DNA of 35,423 nt from positions 148,945 through 184,367 of the forward strand of contig CACMJS010000003.1 in NCBI GenBank assembly GCA_902614085.1. The letters run 5' to 3'. The notes under the pieces are model-generated. The model was not told the DNA's origin, did not search any database, and worked only from the letters and a program-made list of their open reading frames with translations. Positions within the stretch are counted from its first letter, which is position 1. Each line of letters opens with the position of its first letter. The position numbers were made by a program, and so were the translations under genes. Positions 24,240 through 32,773 of the stretch are shown piece after piece. This DNA comes from an uncultured Alphaproteobacteria bacterium (GTDB lineage Bacteria > Pseudomonadota > Alphaproteobacteria > HIMB59 > GCA-002718135).

Positions 24240-25910
24240 ATGAAAATTAACATTTTTTACCTACTATCTAAGATTAGTATAATTTTAATAAGCTTATTAT
24301 GTATTTTATCTATTCTATTATTTTATAATAATGCTGTTACTTTAAATTCTTTATATATACTCATTTCTGTTTTCATTATTGGTTCTGTAATACGGCTTAA
24401 CAAATTAAAGAAATTTACACGAGTACTATTTACTATCATTATACTTCCTATTTTATCATATCTAATGGTAAATTTTTCCTATGATATAGTTATTCAAAAG
24501 GAGTTTTTTTTAATTAATAACACTATAAGTAACCTTACAGATAAAATCTTACTGATAACTTTATATTTTATTCCATCAATATTTATAATGATGTTTTATA
24601 AATACGAAGTATTATCACTAAATGATAAATCAGGAACAGCAATACCTGAAATAATAACATTTCTTTTTCAGTTTTTATTATTTGCTATACCTTCATTTCT
24701 AGTTTTATCTTTTGTTTTTAATTTAGAGCTTACAAGTATACTTGCAGCAGGTGGTATAGTTTTTGCTGCTATTGCACTTTCTTTACAATCAAGCTTATCA
24801 GATTTAATTAAAGGAATTTTTGTAAATATTGAAAGACCATTTGCAATAAATGATTGGATTACTGTTGATGATAAAACAGGTTATGTAGAAAATATTACTT
24901 GGAGAAGTACAAGAATAAGGACATTTCAAAATACTGAGGTAATCATTCCAAATGAAATCGTTGCAGATTCAATTTTAACTAATTGGAGCAAACAAGATAA
25001 AGAAAAAATGAGTGAAGGATTTCATATTTTTAATAAATTATATTTTCATCCATCTCATGACCCAGAAAATATCTCTAAGTTACTCTATAATGCTCTAAAA
25101 AAAGCAAAGCCAGTTGATGGGAGAGAGCAATTAAATTTACAGTGGGTTCGTTTTATAGGTGCTAATGAGTTTGGATTAGAATTTGTTGTTGCTTTTGATT
25201 GCACAAAAAGAATTTTAAAAAATTCGATGCAAGATAGTGTGATGATGGAAATACATAAAACTTTAAGACATGCAGGCGTTCAAATGTCAGCAGGTAAACT
25301 TTATGGAAAACTTGAAGAAGATACAGGGCTACATGCTCTTGACACACACAGAAGTCGAGAAGATTTTGAAAAAAGACAGGTTAGTGAATTTAATCCTTAT
25401 AATGAGTCGGTAAAAAATAGAGTCCTACTTCAAAAAATTCCTATTTTTATGTCTTTAAATTCTGAAGATTTAGATGAAATTGCTGAAAATGCTGAAAGAC
25501 TCCATTTTGAAAAAGATGATTACATTATTAAACAAAATGATTCTGGAGATTCTCTTTACGTTATAAATGACGGAGTAGTATCTGTTTACTTAGATAATGA
25601 AAATAAAGATAAAGTATTTTTAGCTAAACTTGGTGTTGGGGACTTTGTTGGTGAAGGAAGTCTTCTTACTGGTGAACCTAGATCTGCTAATGTTATAGCT
25701 GAAACTCCTTGCATAGTTATAAAAGTAAGCAAGGATATAATAAAAGATATATTTTCTAAAAATCCTAATGTGTATGATTATGTTGCAAATATTTTAGCTC
25801 AAAGAAAGTTAAAACTTGATAAGAAAAAAAATGAAAGTCAATTAACTAAAGATGAAAATAAAACTCTTGTTAATGATATTAAGAATGCAATAATAAATTT
25901 TTTAAAATAG
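24240..25910 (+). CDS. cyclic-nucleotide-gated mechanosensitive-type channel (MscS + CNBD)
   Basis: A 556-residue channel of the bCNG group. Several N-terminal helices (~9-30, 36-50, 60-80, 95-120) precede the MscS core (helix 3 LAAGGIVFAAIALSLQSSL ~180-200; KGIFVNIERPFAINDWITVDD; TGYVENITWRSTRIRTF). A cyclic-nucleotide-binding domain follows at ~393-515 (IPIFMSLNSEDLDEI start, GDSLYVINDG, phosphate-binding cassette with FVGEGSLLTGEPRSANV). The cassette's Glu (GE) and Arg (PR) that hold the ribose and phosphate are both present, so cAMP binding is likely. MscS family members release solutes under tension; bCNG members are opened or modulated by cyclic nucleotide. Convergent with the PAS cyclase; only 10 bases, with a C7 run at 25915, lie between. 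Confidence 0.93.
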   Translation: MKINIFYLLSKISIILISLLCILSILLFYNNAVTLNSLYILISVFIIGSVIRLNKLKKFTRVLFTIIILPILSYLMVNFSYDIVIQKEFFLINNTISNLTDKILLITLYFIPSIFIMMFYKYEVLSLNDKSGTAIPEIITFLFQFLLFAIPSFLVLSFVFNLELTSILAAGGIVFAAIALSLQSSLSDLIKGIFVNIERPFAINDWITVDDKTGYVENITWRSTRIRTFQNTEVIIPNEIVADSILTNWSKQDKEKMSEGFHIFNKLYFHPSHDPENISKLLYNALKKAKPVDGREQLNLQWVRFIGANEFGLEFVVAFDCTKRILKNSMQDSVMMEIHKTLRHAGVQMSAGKLYGKLEEDTGLHALDTHRSREDFEKRQVSEFNPYNESVKNRVLLQKIPIFMSLNSEDLDEIAENAERLHFEKDDYIIKQNDSGDSLYVINDGVVSVYLDNENKDKVFLAKLGVGDFVGEGSLLTGEPRSANVIAETPCIVIKVSKDIIKDIFSKNPNVYDYVANILAQRKLKLDKKKNESQLTKDENKTLVNDIKNAIINFLK

Positions 25911-25920
25911 AATACCCCCC

Positions 25921-27207
25921 CTACTCTTCGTTAATTTCTTTACTAAAATCTTCTTGTAGTTTTTTTAATTCTTTCATTGCAGCCTTCATATCAGAACTAT
26001 CAAATATTTGAATATCCACGTGGTTACCTTTTTTCGAATATGATTTTTTTGTTTTACTATTTTTTTTATTTTTAAAATCAATTACTTTGTAAGTTTTAAC
26101 AGGTCTTACAAAACCTTTAGGAGTTATTTCTTCATACTCTTCGCAATTTATTTGATTTTTAACTAAATTATATGTTGTATCAGAAATAATAATTTCATTT
26201 TCAGGAGCAATGGATTGCAATCTAGAGGCTAAATTTACAGAAGAACCTATTGCTGTATAATCACTCATTACGCTAGATCCAAAATCACCAACATTTGCAA
26301 AACCTGAAGAGATTCCATATCTTACCTTTAATCCACCTTTAACACCCTGCCTGGTCCAGAAAGATTGCAGTTCTTTAACTCGTTCTTTCATTTCTAAAGC
26401 CATGCTTATACAATTAATAGCATCATTCTCATCTCCTAGTGTTTCAGGGGCGCCATGAAAGGAAAGTATTGCATCACCTATAAATTTATCAATTGTAGCA
26501 TTTGAATTTATTGCAATTAAACTCATTTCACTTAGATAATTATTTAAGATTAAAGCAAGTTTTTCTGCTTCTAATGAATCAGATAAATCAGTAAAATTTA
26601 CAATATCAGAGAAAAAAATTGTTAAATTTTTTCTTACGTAGCTTTCTTTTGTTTTTTTACCTGACTCTTCTTCATCAAAAATAGACTTATATACTTGAGG
26701 TGAAAGATATTTTGATAACCTATTAGCAATATTTTCTAATCTTTTCGTTTTTTCTTCAATCAATTCTCTATCTTTTAATTTTTGCTCAAGTAATTCTTCC
26801 TTCTCTCTTCGAAGATTATATTCATCTGTTCGATCAACAAATTGTCCTTGAATACCATTTAAATAAGGGAAATCTTTGTTTTCAGTATAAGCAGAAAGTA
26901 AAGAATATACTTTAATTTCATCACCAATTTTAATTTCTATTTTAGGAATAATAACAAAACCATTTTTTTCTAAATTTTGTTGAAAATTTTTAATATATTC
27001 ATCACCAACTCCAAGTTGCTCTAAAATACTAGTAAAGGGAATATTATTGACAGTTTTAAGGATTGGAAAAAATTTTTTAAAATTTTTATTTACTCGCAAA
27101 ACTTCTAAGTTTCGGTTGGCAAAATAAGCTGCAGTGACAGCATTAGAGAAATTAAAAAAGCTTAAATCTATGACAGTTTTTTCATCAAAAAACTTATCAA
27201 GTTTCAT
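25921..27207 (-). CDS. PAS-containing class III adenylate cyclase
   Basis: A 428-residue cytoplasmic cyclase. An N-terminal PAS-like sensor (~20-125; YFANRNLEVLRVNKNF then a FxxILEQLG and GIQGQFVDRTDEY end) leads through a coiled coil (~128-165) to the standard SKYLSPQVYKSIF entry and catalytic domain (~190-370). The catalytic set is complete and of bacterial type: D201 and D245 for metal, K241, T318, N325 and R329 (YTAIGSSVNLASRLQ). The PAS domain may sense redox state or a ligand, with the coiled coil transmitting it; no cofactor residues can be named. The last ~50 residues form a charged helix. Its start is 11 bases after yqhA, so they are co-transcribed. Confidence 0.92.
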   Translation of the reverse strand: MKLDKFFDEKTVIDLSFFNFSNAVTAAYFANRNLEVLRVNKNFKKFFPILKTVNNIPFTSILEQLGVGDEYIKNFQQNLEKNGFVIIPKIEIKIGDEIKVYSLLSAYTENKDFPYLNGIQGQFVDRTDEYNLRREKEELLEQKLKDRELIEEKTKRLENIANRLSKYLSPQVYKSIFDEEESGKKTKESYVRKNLTIFFSDIVNFTDLSDSLEAEKLALILNNYLSEMSLIAINSNATIDKFIGDAILSFHGAPETLGDENDAINCISMALEMKERVKELQSFWTRQGVKGGLKVRYGISSGFANVGDFGSSVMSDYTAIGSSVNLASRLQSIAPENEIIISDTTYNLVKNQINCEEYEEITPKGFVRPVKTYKVIDFKNKKNSKTKKSYSKKGNHVDIQIFDSSDMKAAMKELKKLQEDFSKEINEE

Positions 27208-27218
27208 TTTTTATTTAA

Positions 27219-27737
27219 TTATGGGTGATGTTTAGTAATTCCGCTAATATAATCCATTATTGCTATAACTAATCCTGATAAAATAAATACAGCATGAATA
27301 AATATCATTAAGTAAATTTCTTCTGATGTTTTTGAGCCAACATCAATAAAAGCTTCTAGCAAACCAATACTTGAAATAGCTACTATTGAAGCAATAAGTT
27401 TTAATTTCAAACCTGAAAAATCTAGTTTACCCATCCACTCTGGTTTATCTTCAGATTGATTAGCAATATCAATTTTTGAAACAAAATTTTCATATCCAGC
27501 AAATATAACCATTAAAACTAAATTTCCTACAAGAGCTAAGTCAACAATATGTAATACAAAGACAAGAAGTTCATTTAAAGTTAAGTCATTTAAGTGCGTG
27601 ATTTCATAAATGAATAATGCAATAACTTTGTATGTAATAACTAGTAGAGTAAGACATAAAGCAACGTAAACAGGAGCTAACGCCCATCTGCTCGAAAACA
27701 TTGCTCTTTCAAGTAATCCTTCAAAAACTCTACGCAT
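27219..27737 (-). CDS. yqhA: YqhA-like membrane protein (UPF0114)
   Basis: A 172-residue inner-membrane protein with four predicted helices. The start RRVFEGLLERAMFSSRWALAPVYVAL matches the invariant opening of UPF0114 (piece quoted in parts: ERAMFSSRWALAPVY), and FVLHIVDLALVGNLVLMVIFAGYENFVS with the SKIDIAN end, plus KLIASIVAISSIGLLE, complete the family signature. YqhA's biochemical role is not established. Here it lies directly upstream of the PAS cyclase (11 bases) and downstream of the dehydratase gene (44 bases), which suggests a role linked to the cyclase or to ion or membrane homeostasis. Confidence 0.82.
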   Translation of the reverse strand: MRRVFEGLLERAMFSSRWALAPVYVALCLTLLVITYKVIALFIYEITHLNDLTLNELLVFVLHIVDLALVGNLVLMVIFAGYENFVSKIDIANQSEDKPEWMGKLDFSGLKLKLIASIVAISSIGLLEAFIDVGSKTSEEIYLMIFIHAVFILSGLVIAIMDYISGITKHHP

Positions 27738-27781
27738 AAATAATAAGTAATTTTTAAATAATATTTGTCAATTAAATTTTA

Positions 27782-28702
27782 CTATTTACCCCATTTATAA
27801 GTAAGTAAATCATATCTTTTTGCAAAATTTAATAATAAATTTTTTGTATCTTGATCTAAGGGTTTAATAGGATCTCTGCAAAAATCTGATTTTATTACCC
27901 CGCCCTCTTTCATTACTGTTTTTGTAGCCCTGAAACCACATTGTCTATTTTCAAAATTTATCAAAGGAAGAATACCATTATAGATTTCTTCAGCTTTATC
28001 TTTTTCATTATTCCAAAAATGATCTATTACAGGCGCAATTTTTTCTGGAAGTAATGCTGAACTCATACTGCCAGAAATTCCAGCTTCTAAGTCTGCATAC
28101 AAAGTAATACTTTCTTCTCCATCAAAAGGTGCATCTAATCTAGAACTACAGTTCTTAATAAGTGCCCTTATTTTTGACGCTGCGTTAGCACTTTCAATTT
28201 TAAAACATGTTAAATATTCAATTTCATTAATCATTTTGGTAAGAAGAGGTACTGAAAGTTCAATTCCAGATAAAGGTGCGTCTTGTATCATAATTGGTAT
28301 TCCAACTTTAGAAATTTCATTAAACTGTTCAAATATTTGATCAGGATTACCTTTTAACAATGCACCATGATAAGGCGGCATCATCATTATAATATCTGCT
28401 CCCAGTGATTTTGCTAATTCTGCTCGAGGGCGTACAATATCAGTTGCGAAATGAGAAACAGTAACAATTGTTTTAACTCTACCATCAATTTTTTTCATAC
28501 AAAGTTTTGTTAATTTTTCTCTTTCTTCGTCTGAAATTAAAAATTGCTCAGAATAATTTGCTAAAATACAAATACCTTCAACTTTTTGATCCACCATACA
28601 ATCAATTACTCTATCCATTCCTTCGTAATCAACTTCACCATTATCATGAAATGGTGTTGGAGCAACTGGCCACATACCATGGTATTTATATTTGTTATTC
28701 AT
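27782..28702 (-). CDS. DHDPS-family keto-deoxy-sugar dehydratase, KDA-dehydratase-like
   Basis: A 306-residue (beta/alpha)8 enzyme of the DHDPS/NAL superfamily. The Schiff-base lysine is K168 in CFKIES. Two features depart from DapA/NanA: the GTTGE substrate motif is replaced by ANYSEQ (48-53), and the catalytic Tyr of 'YNxP' is replaced (PIMIQDAP, Q140). Together with the GxWPVxPTPFxDxGEVD start and INFENRQCGFRATKTVMKEGG near the C-terminus, this matches, from memory, L-2-keto-3-deoxyarabonate dehydratase of Azospirillum, which makes alpha-ketoglutarate semialdehyde in the non-phosphorylative pentose pathway. The exact sugar acid (arabonate, fuconate or other) is open. It lies in the same strand run as the sugar-uptake genes. 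Confidence 0.8.
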   Translation of the reverse strand: MNNKYKYHGMWPVAPTPFHDNGEVDYEGMDRVIDCMVDQKVEGICILANYSEQFLISDEEREKLTKLCMKKIDGRVKTIVTVSHFATDIVRPRAELAKSLGADIIMMMPPYHGALLKGNPDQIFEQFNEISKVGIPIMIQDAPLSGIELSVPLLTKMINEIEYLTCFKIESANAASKIRALIKNCSSRLDAPFDGEESITLYADLEAGISGSMSSALLPEKIAPVIDHFWNNEKDKAEEIYNGILPLINFENRQCGFRATKTVMKEGGVIKSDFCRDPIKPLDQDTKNLLLNFAKRYDLLTYKWGK

Positions 28703-28753
28703 TTCTTTAAGATCTTATAGAAACTTTGAGTCAATTTTAAAAGCTTTAATTAT

Positions 28754-29524
28754 TTATTTTTTTTTATTAAGCTTGTTGATAATTTTTGCAATTTCAATAC
28801 TTATCTCTTCCGTGCCAAATTTATTAAAATGACAATTATCAAACCGGTAATTAATATCTAAATTATCGGTAATTTTTGTTACATAGACTTTATCTCTTTG
28901 TGCTAATTTCTTTTGTTGATTATTAAGAACATAATCTCTTTTGTTTCCACAAAAAGATGTTTGTGTAATTATCCATTTTGCTTCTTGTATTTTTTTATCC
29001 AAAATACCAGAGAACAAATTATTACGAAAAATGTTAAACTCCTTAATATAATCAACATCAGTATTATTGTCGCTTTCACCTTGTATCCATATTAAATATT
29101 TTAAACGATGTATTTTTAAAAGATCTTTTAAATTTTTTTTTACATATTTTACCAACATGCTATCAGGATGTGACCAATCATATATTGATGTACCGCCCCA
29201 TCCATTTGTTAGAAAAATATATGGTTTTTTTGATTTTAATTTTGCAGCTATTGCTGGCGCTACAGAATCTTTGTCACCATCAGCCCCAAGTACAGGATTA
29301 GACAAGCGATAAAATTTTTTATTAAAATAATTTAAATGTTTAGATTTAGAATATTCATTACTTAATACTGAATTAGACGAATTAGATTGTCCAAATAAAA
29401 CGATAATATCTCTTTTAGAAGATACATTTACACGAGTTTTATTTTTATCTGGTTGAATTCTCTCTCTAGAAGGGAATTTTTTAGCCTTCTTAGATTGAGA
29501 AGTTTTTATTCTATTTTTTAACAC
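28754..29524 (-). CDS. SGNH/sialate-O-acetylesterase-like carbohydrate esterase
   Basis: A 256-residue hydrolase without signal peptide that probably removes acetyl groups from a sugar in the cytoplasm. It carries the SASA/SGNH blocks: LFGQSN with nucleophile S47, TNGWGGTSIYDW, IWIQGESDN (oxyanion and third-block residues), and the catalytic D229-x-x-H232 in FDNCHFN. No ATG lies before the first motif, so a GTG at 29524 is taken as the start. A short basic N-terminus (~38 residues, Lys/Arg-rich) precedes the domain. Its start lies 17 bases past the GH2 stop, consistent with coupled translation. Neighbours imply the acetylated glycan fragment brought in by the ABC system. Confidence 0.78.
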   Translation of the reverse strand: MLKNRIKTSQSKKAKKFPSRERIQPDKNKTRVNVSSKRDIIVLFGQSNSSNSVLSNEYSKSKHLNYFNKKFYRLSNPVLGADGDKDSVAPAIAAKLKSKKPYIFLTNGWGGTSIYDWSHPDSMLVKYVKKNLKDLLKIHRLKYLIWIQGESDNNTDVDYIKEFNIFRNNLFSGILDKKIQEAKWIITQTSFCGNKRDYVLNNQQKKLAQRDKVYVTKITDNLDINYRFDNCHFNKFGTEEISIEIAKIINKLNKKK

Positions 29525-29541
29525 AAAGATTTATTTTATTT

Positions 29542-31374
29542 TTACTGAATATACCCTTTTTTTAGTTTTAGAGATTTATCTTTAAAAATTTTCTTAATCT
29601 TATTCATATTAAATTTTGTTTTTCTATCGTAAAGATACACTCCATTAGTTTCTTGCTCCACATCTGTTAGTTGTGTGTAACAAAATCCTTGGATGTGTTT
29701 TGTTTTTAAAACTACTTCAGTTAAGCTATCCATACGATCATAAACTTCTTGAATTGACTTAGGTCTTACGTGGTCTCCGTGACCCCAAGAAAAAAATTTA
29801 TCTCTTAGATTTAAAGGAAGCCACCAAGCTCCTCCATATTCATCGATTATATAAGGTTGATTTTTATAGGATGTTTCAAACTTAGGAAAATTTCTATAAA
29901 CTCCTTTTTTGGGATTTAAAGCTTGCATTAATTTTTCTGGTTTTGGTTCATAATGATGTACTGTCCAAATATCTGTTTTTTGATGTTGATAACCACTTGT
30001 TTCATTTACTGGTCTTGTTGGATCTATTTTCTTTGTCACATCATATGCTAAACGCATTAATTTTTTATGTTGAGCATTGCATTCCAAAGTATTAGTTTCA
30101 TTAAAAGGTGTCCATGTAATAATTGAAGGGTGATTTTTTAAATGCTCTACTATTTTTGGCCATTCATGCATAAAAGCAGTCTCGGTACCTTTTGCATTTT
30201 CGTTTGCACCCCAATTACCCCATTCAGCCCATGTTATGTAGCCTAATTTATCAGCCCAATAATGAAAACGATCTTCAAATACCTTTTCATGTAACCTCGC
30301 TCCATTAAAACCAGCCTTCATTGATAAAATAATGTCATTTTTTAGAGCTTTATCAGTTGGCGCTGTCCAAATTCCATCTGGGTAAAATCCCTGATCCAAA
30401 ACCAATCTTTGATAAAGAGGTTTATTATTAAGATATACTTTATTTTTCTTCACTTCTATAGAGCGCATTCCTCCATAACTCTTAACTCTATCTAAAGTTT
30501 TGTTATTTTTTTTACTTATTAAAGTGAAAACAAAATCATAAAGGTTTGGTTGCTCAATAGACCACAACTTTGGTTTTGGAATTTTAATTTTAATTTTTTT
30601 TATTTTTGTATTGGAAATAGAAGAAGATATTTTTTTATTTTTAAATGTAATATCAACCTTAAAATTATCATTTACGTTTGCTGAAAAATCAGGCGTAAAT
30701 TCAAAACATGAAGTTTTTAAGTTTGGAACAATTGTAATATTTTTGATATAATGTTGGTCTACTGCTTCTAACCAAACAGTTTGCCATATTCCTGTTGTTC
30801 TAGTGTAAACACATTGATATGAATCTTTGAATGTAGACTGCTTACCTCTAGGTTGCGTTCTACGCTTATCTAAATGCCATTTTTTTGCTATCGCTATTTT
30901 TTTAGGTGTAAATCTACCTTTATACCAAGGAGAAGGGTTCATACTTCCTGGACAACGCTCGTCAATAACATAAACAATCAAATCATTATTTTTATTAAAA
31001 TTTACTGCCTTTGAAATATCGAGAGAGAAAGGTGCTTGACCCCCTATATTTGAACCAACTTTAGTTTTGTTTACAAATACATCACACTTATAATCAACTC
31101 CGCCAAAGTGAATAAATATTTTTTTATCTTTCCAATTATTATTTAATTTAAAACTTTTATGGTACCAAACTTCTTGCATGAAATCAGTGTTTCCAATTCC
31201 TGATAATTTACTTTCAGGACAAAAAGGTACATTAATTTTTTTTGAAAATTTTTTTGAATTTAATTTAGATTTTTTAAAACCTTTAATATTTTTTGAATAT
31301 TCACAAGTCCAAACTCCATTTAAGTTTAGCCAATCTTTTCTTACAAACTGTGGTCTTGGATGTTCTTTTCTCAT
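29542..31374 (-). CDS. GH2-family glycosidase, cytoplasmic
   Basis: A 610-residue glycoside hydrolase family 2 enzyme, close to beta-glucuronidase in length and shorter than LacZ. The N-terminal sugar-binding jelly roll (~15-205: RPQFVRKDWLNLNGVW, HFGGVDYKCDVFVNKTKVG), an immunoglobulin-like middle (~210-310) and the TIM barrel (~315-600) are all evident. The acid/base is E426 (TWTPFNETN) and the nucleophile is E512 (YIIDEYGG). No signal peptide, so it acts on imported oligosaccharide or glycoside. Substrate could be a beta-galactoside, beta-glucuronide, beta-mannoside or alpha-L-arabinoside. RBS GGAAG lies four bases before the ATG. It follows the binding-protein gene after a 12-bp hairpin. 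Confidence 0.92.
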   Translation of the reverse strand: MRKEHPRPQFVRKDWLNLNGVWTCEYSKNIKGFKKSKLNSKKFSKKINVPFCPESKLSGIGNTDFMQEVWYHKSFKLNNNWKDKKIFIHFGGVDYKCDVFVNKTKVGSNIGGQAPFSLDISKAVNFNKNNDLIVYVIDERCPGSMNPSPWYKGRFTPKKIAIAKKWHLDKRRTQPRGKQSTFKDSYQCVYTRTTGIWQTVWLEAVDQHYIKNITIVPNLKTSCFEFTPDFSANVNDNFKVDITFKNKKISSSISNTKIKKIKIKIPKPKLWSIEQPNLYDFVFTLISKKNNKTLDRVKSYGGMRSIEVKKNKVYLNNKPLYQRLVLDQGFYPDGIWTAPTDKALKNDIILSMKAGFNGARLHEKVFEDRFHYWADKLGYITWAEWGNWGANENAKGTETAFMHEWPKIVEHLKNHPSIITWTPFNETNTLECNAQHKKLMRLAYDVTKKIDPTRPVNETSGYQHQKTDIWTVHHYEPKPEKLMQALNPKKGVYRNFPKFETSYKNQPYIIDEYGGAWWLPLNLRDKFFSWGHGDHVRPKSIQEVYDRMDSLTEVVLKTKHIQGFCYTQLTDVEQETNGVYLYDRKTKFNMNKIKKIFKDKSLKLKKGYIQ

Positions 31375-31397
31375 ACTTCCTATCTTTTTTATCGAGT

Positions 31398-31426
31398 TAA
31401 TGGAGGTGTAAAAAACACCTCCATTA
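31398..31426 (-). terminator. 12-bp intercistronic hairpin after the binding-protein gene
   Basis: TAATGGAGGTGT (31398-31409) pairs perfectly with ACACCTCCATTA (31415-31426) around a five-base A/T loop. It lies between the stop of the binding-protein gene (31440) and the GH2 ATG (31374). No T-run follows it on the minus strand, so it may act as a partial terminator or as an RNase barrier that keeps the upstream binding-protein mRNA more abundant than the enzymes, as in other sugar operons. Confidence 0.75.
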
Positions 31427-31439
31427 TATAAAAGGGAAA

Positions 31440-32684
31440 TTAACGAATTAATTTCTTTAATTTATTGTTTGCATCCCTAAGACCTGAATCCATGTCTTTC
31501 TCACCAAGCATTATAGCTCCAATTTCTGTGTCCAATAACTGAACAATGGCTCCATAATTTACGGAATGAGGAGTATCAGTCATTATATCAGCTGTAGATG
31601 CATACTCCATTCTATGCGGTAAATTCATATATGCATCACTGTTAATAACAGATGATCTATAAGACATGTGGCCAGTTCTTGACCAATCAATACTGTGATC
31701 CCACATAAATTTTGCTAGCTTCATAACAGCATCATATTTTTCAGGACTTGAAGATTTTAATGCTGCTGGAATTGACCACATATGTGAATCAGCCCATGTT
31801 GCTCCTTTATCATAAATTGTTGGCATAGGTCCAACATAGTAATTGAAGTCAACATTCTGAGAATAATAATCTACAACCCATGTACCATTATATAAAATAC
31901 ATGCATTACCATCCATCCAGAATTTTTCAGCACTACCATAATCAAGTTCAGGTTGGTAAGCGCCAGCTGCTTTAAGATCAAGATAAAGCTGAACTGCATT
32001 TCTCACTTCATCAGTGTTAAGAGTTGCTTTTTTTCCCTCAAAGAAATTAGCATTTTGCTGCCATGTTAGACCATAGATAGCTCTTGTTTGTCCACTTGCT
32101 AAATAATCAGCTCCGACAGCTTTACAGGCATTTGCATGCTCTAACATTTCTGCAGGACTAGTAGGATAAATTGGTTTTCCATCTTTGACTAAGCCTGCTT
32201 TTGCCATAAGATCCAAATTGGTATGGAACAATCCAGCATGAATATCAAGTGGTAAACCCCACATACCGCCATCATACGTTAATGCATCCATCATCATTGG
32301 AACAATATCACTAGAGTCCATTCCATATTTTTCTAATTCACCACTTAAATCAGCTATAGCGCCAATTGATGAGAATTGAGGAATACGGTGTCTGTGCATG
32401 ATATGGATATCAGGTGCGCTATTATCAGCATATCTTGTTTGAAGAATATTATATGTTTGCCCCCAATCAAGAACTTCAGTAGTAACATTAATGTCAGGAT
32501 TTTGTTCATTAAAAGCATTAATTATTGATTGAATAATACATGCCTCCCCCGATGTTGCCTTTGTATCACTTCCTGCATCTTCACAATCACCAAAAAATCT
32601 AGCTATCGTAATATCAACTGCCGACACACTAAAACTTATTAATGACAGGAATGAAGCAAAAAATATTAGTTTAATGTTTTTCAT
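31440..32684 (-). CDS. ABC sugar transporter solute-binding protein (family 1)
   Basis: A 414-residue periplasmic binding protein. The start is placed at the ATG at 32684: an ATG four codons upstream (32696) lies inside the sequence ATGGGAG whose GGGAG is an ideal Shine-Dalgarno for the second ATG. The signal peptide is KNIKLIFFASFLSLISFSVSA with cleavage before VDIT. The mature part has the alpha/beta two-lobe pattern of family-1 oligosaccharide binders (ITIARFFGDCEDAG start, a WGQTYNILQTRYADNSAPDIHIM region, then YNGTWVVDYYSQNVDFNYYVGPMP, typical of sugar-binding proteins). It feeds the permease pair encoded divergently. Expected ligand: a pentose, hexuronate or oligosaccharide, to fit the enzymes downstream. 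Confidence 0.9.
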   Translation of the reverse strand: MKNIKLIFFASFLSLISFSVSAVDITIARFFGDCEDAGSDTKATSGEACIIQSIINAFNEQNPDINVTTEVLDWGQTYNILQTRYADNSAPDIHIMHRHRIPQFSSIGAIADLSGELEKYGMDSSDIVPMMMDALTYDGGMWGLPLDIHAGLFHTNLDLMAKAGLVKDGKPIYPTSPAEMLEHANACKAVGADYLASGQTRAIYGLTWQQNANFFEGKKATLNTDEVRNAVQLYLDLKAAGAYQPELDYGSAEKFWMDGNACILYNGTWVVDYYSQNVDFNYYVGPMPTIYDKGATWADSHMWSIPAALKSSSPEKYDAVMKLAKFMWDHSIDWSRTGHMSYRSSVINSDAYMNLPHRMEYASTADIMTDTPHSVNYGAIVQLLDTEIGAIMLGEKDMDSGLRDANNKLKKLIR

Positions 32685-32725
32685 TTTTTCTCCCATTTAA
32701 ATTTAAAAAACTTATTTTACTTAAT

Positions 32726-32754
32726 AATAAAGATTGAATTTACAAAAAAATCAA
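32726..32754 (-). promoter_or_regulatory. predicted promoter of the binding-protein operon
   Basis: On the minus strand TTGATT (complement of 32749-32754) and TTTATT (complement of 32726-32731), 17 bases apart, 42 bases before the ATG at 32684. The 89-base divergent gap also must serve the permeases (ATG 32774), so one regulatory site may control both directions. Both hexamers are only moderate matches. Confidence 0.3.
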
Positions 32755-32773
32755 GTTAATTTTTGATAATAAT

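Noticed and set aside
25915-25921. C7 run between the MscS-CNBD and PAS-cyclase genes as a phase-variation tract
   Set aside because: It lies between the two stop codons (its last base belongs to the cyclase stop), so length changes would not switch either reading frame.
32603-32614. Near copy of the recombinase-repeat right arm (CTATCGTAATAT)
   Set aside because: Lies inside the binding-protein coding sequence, has no matching left arm, and one short match is expected by chance.
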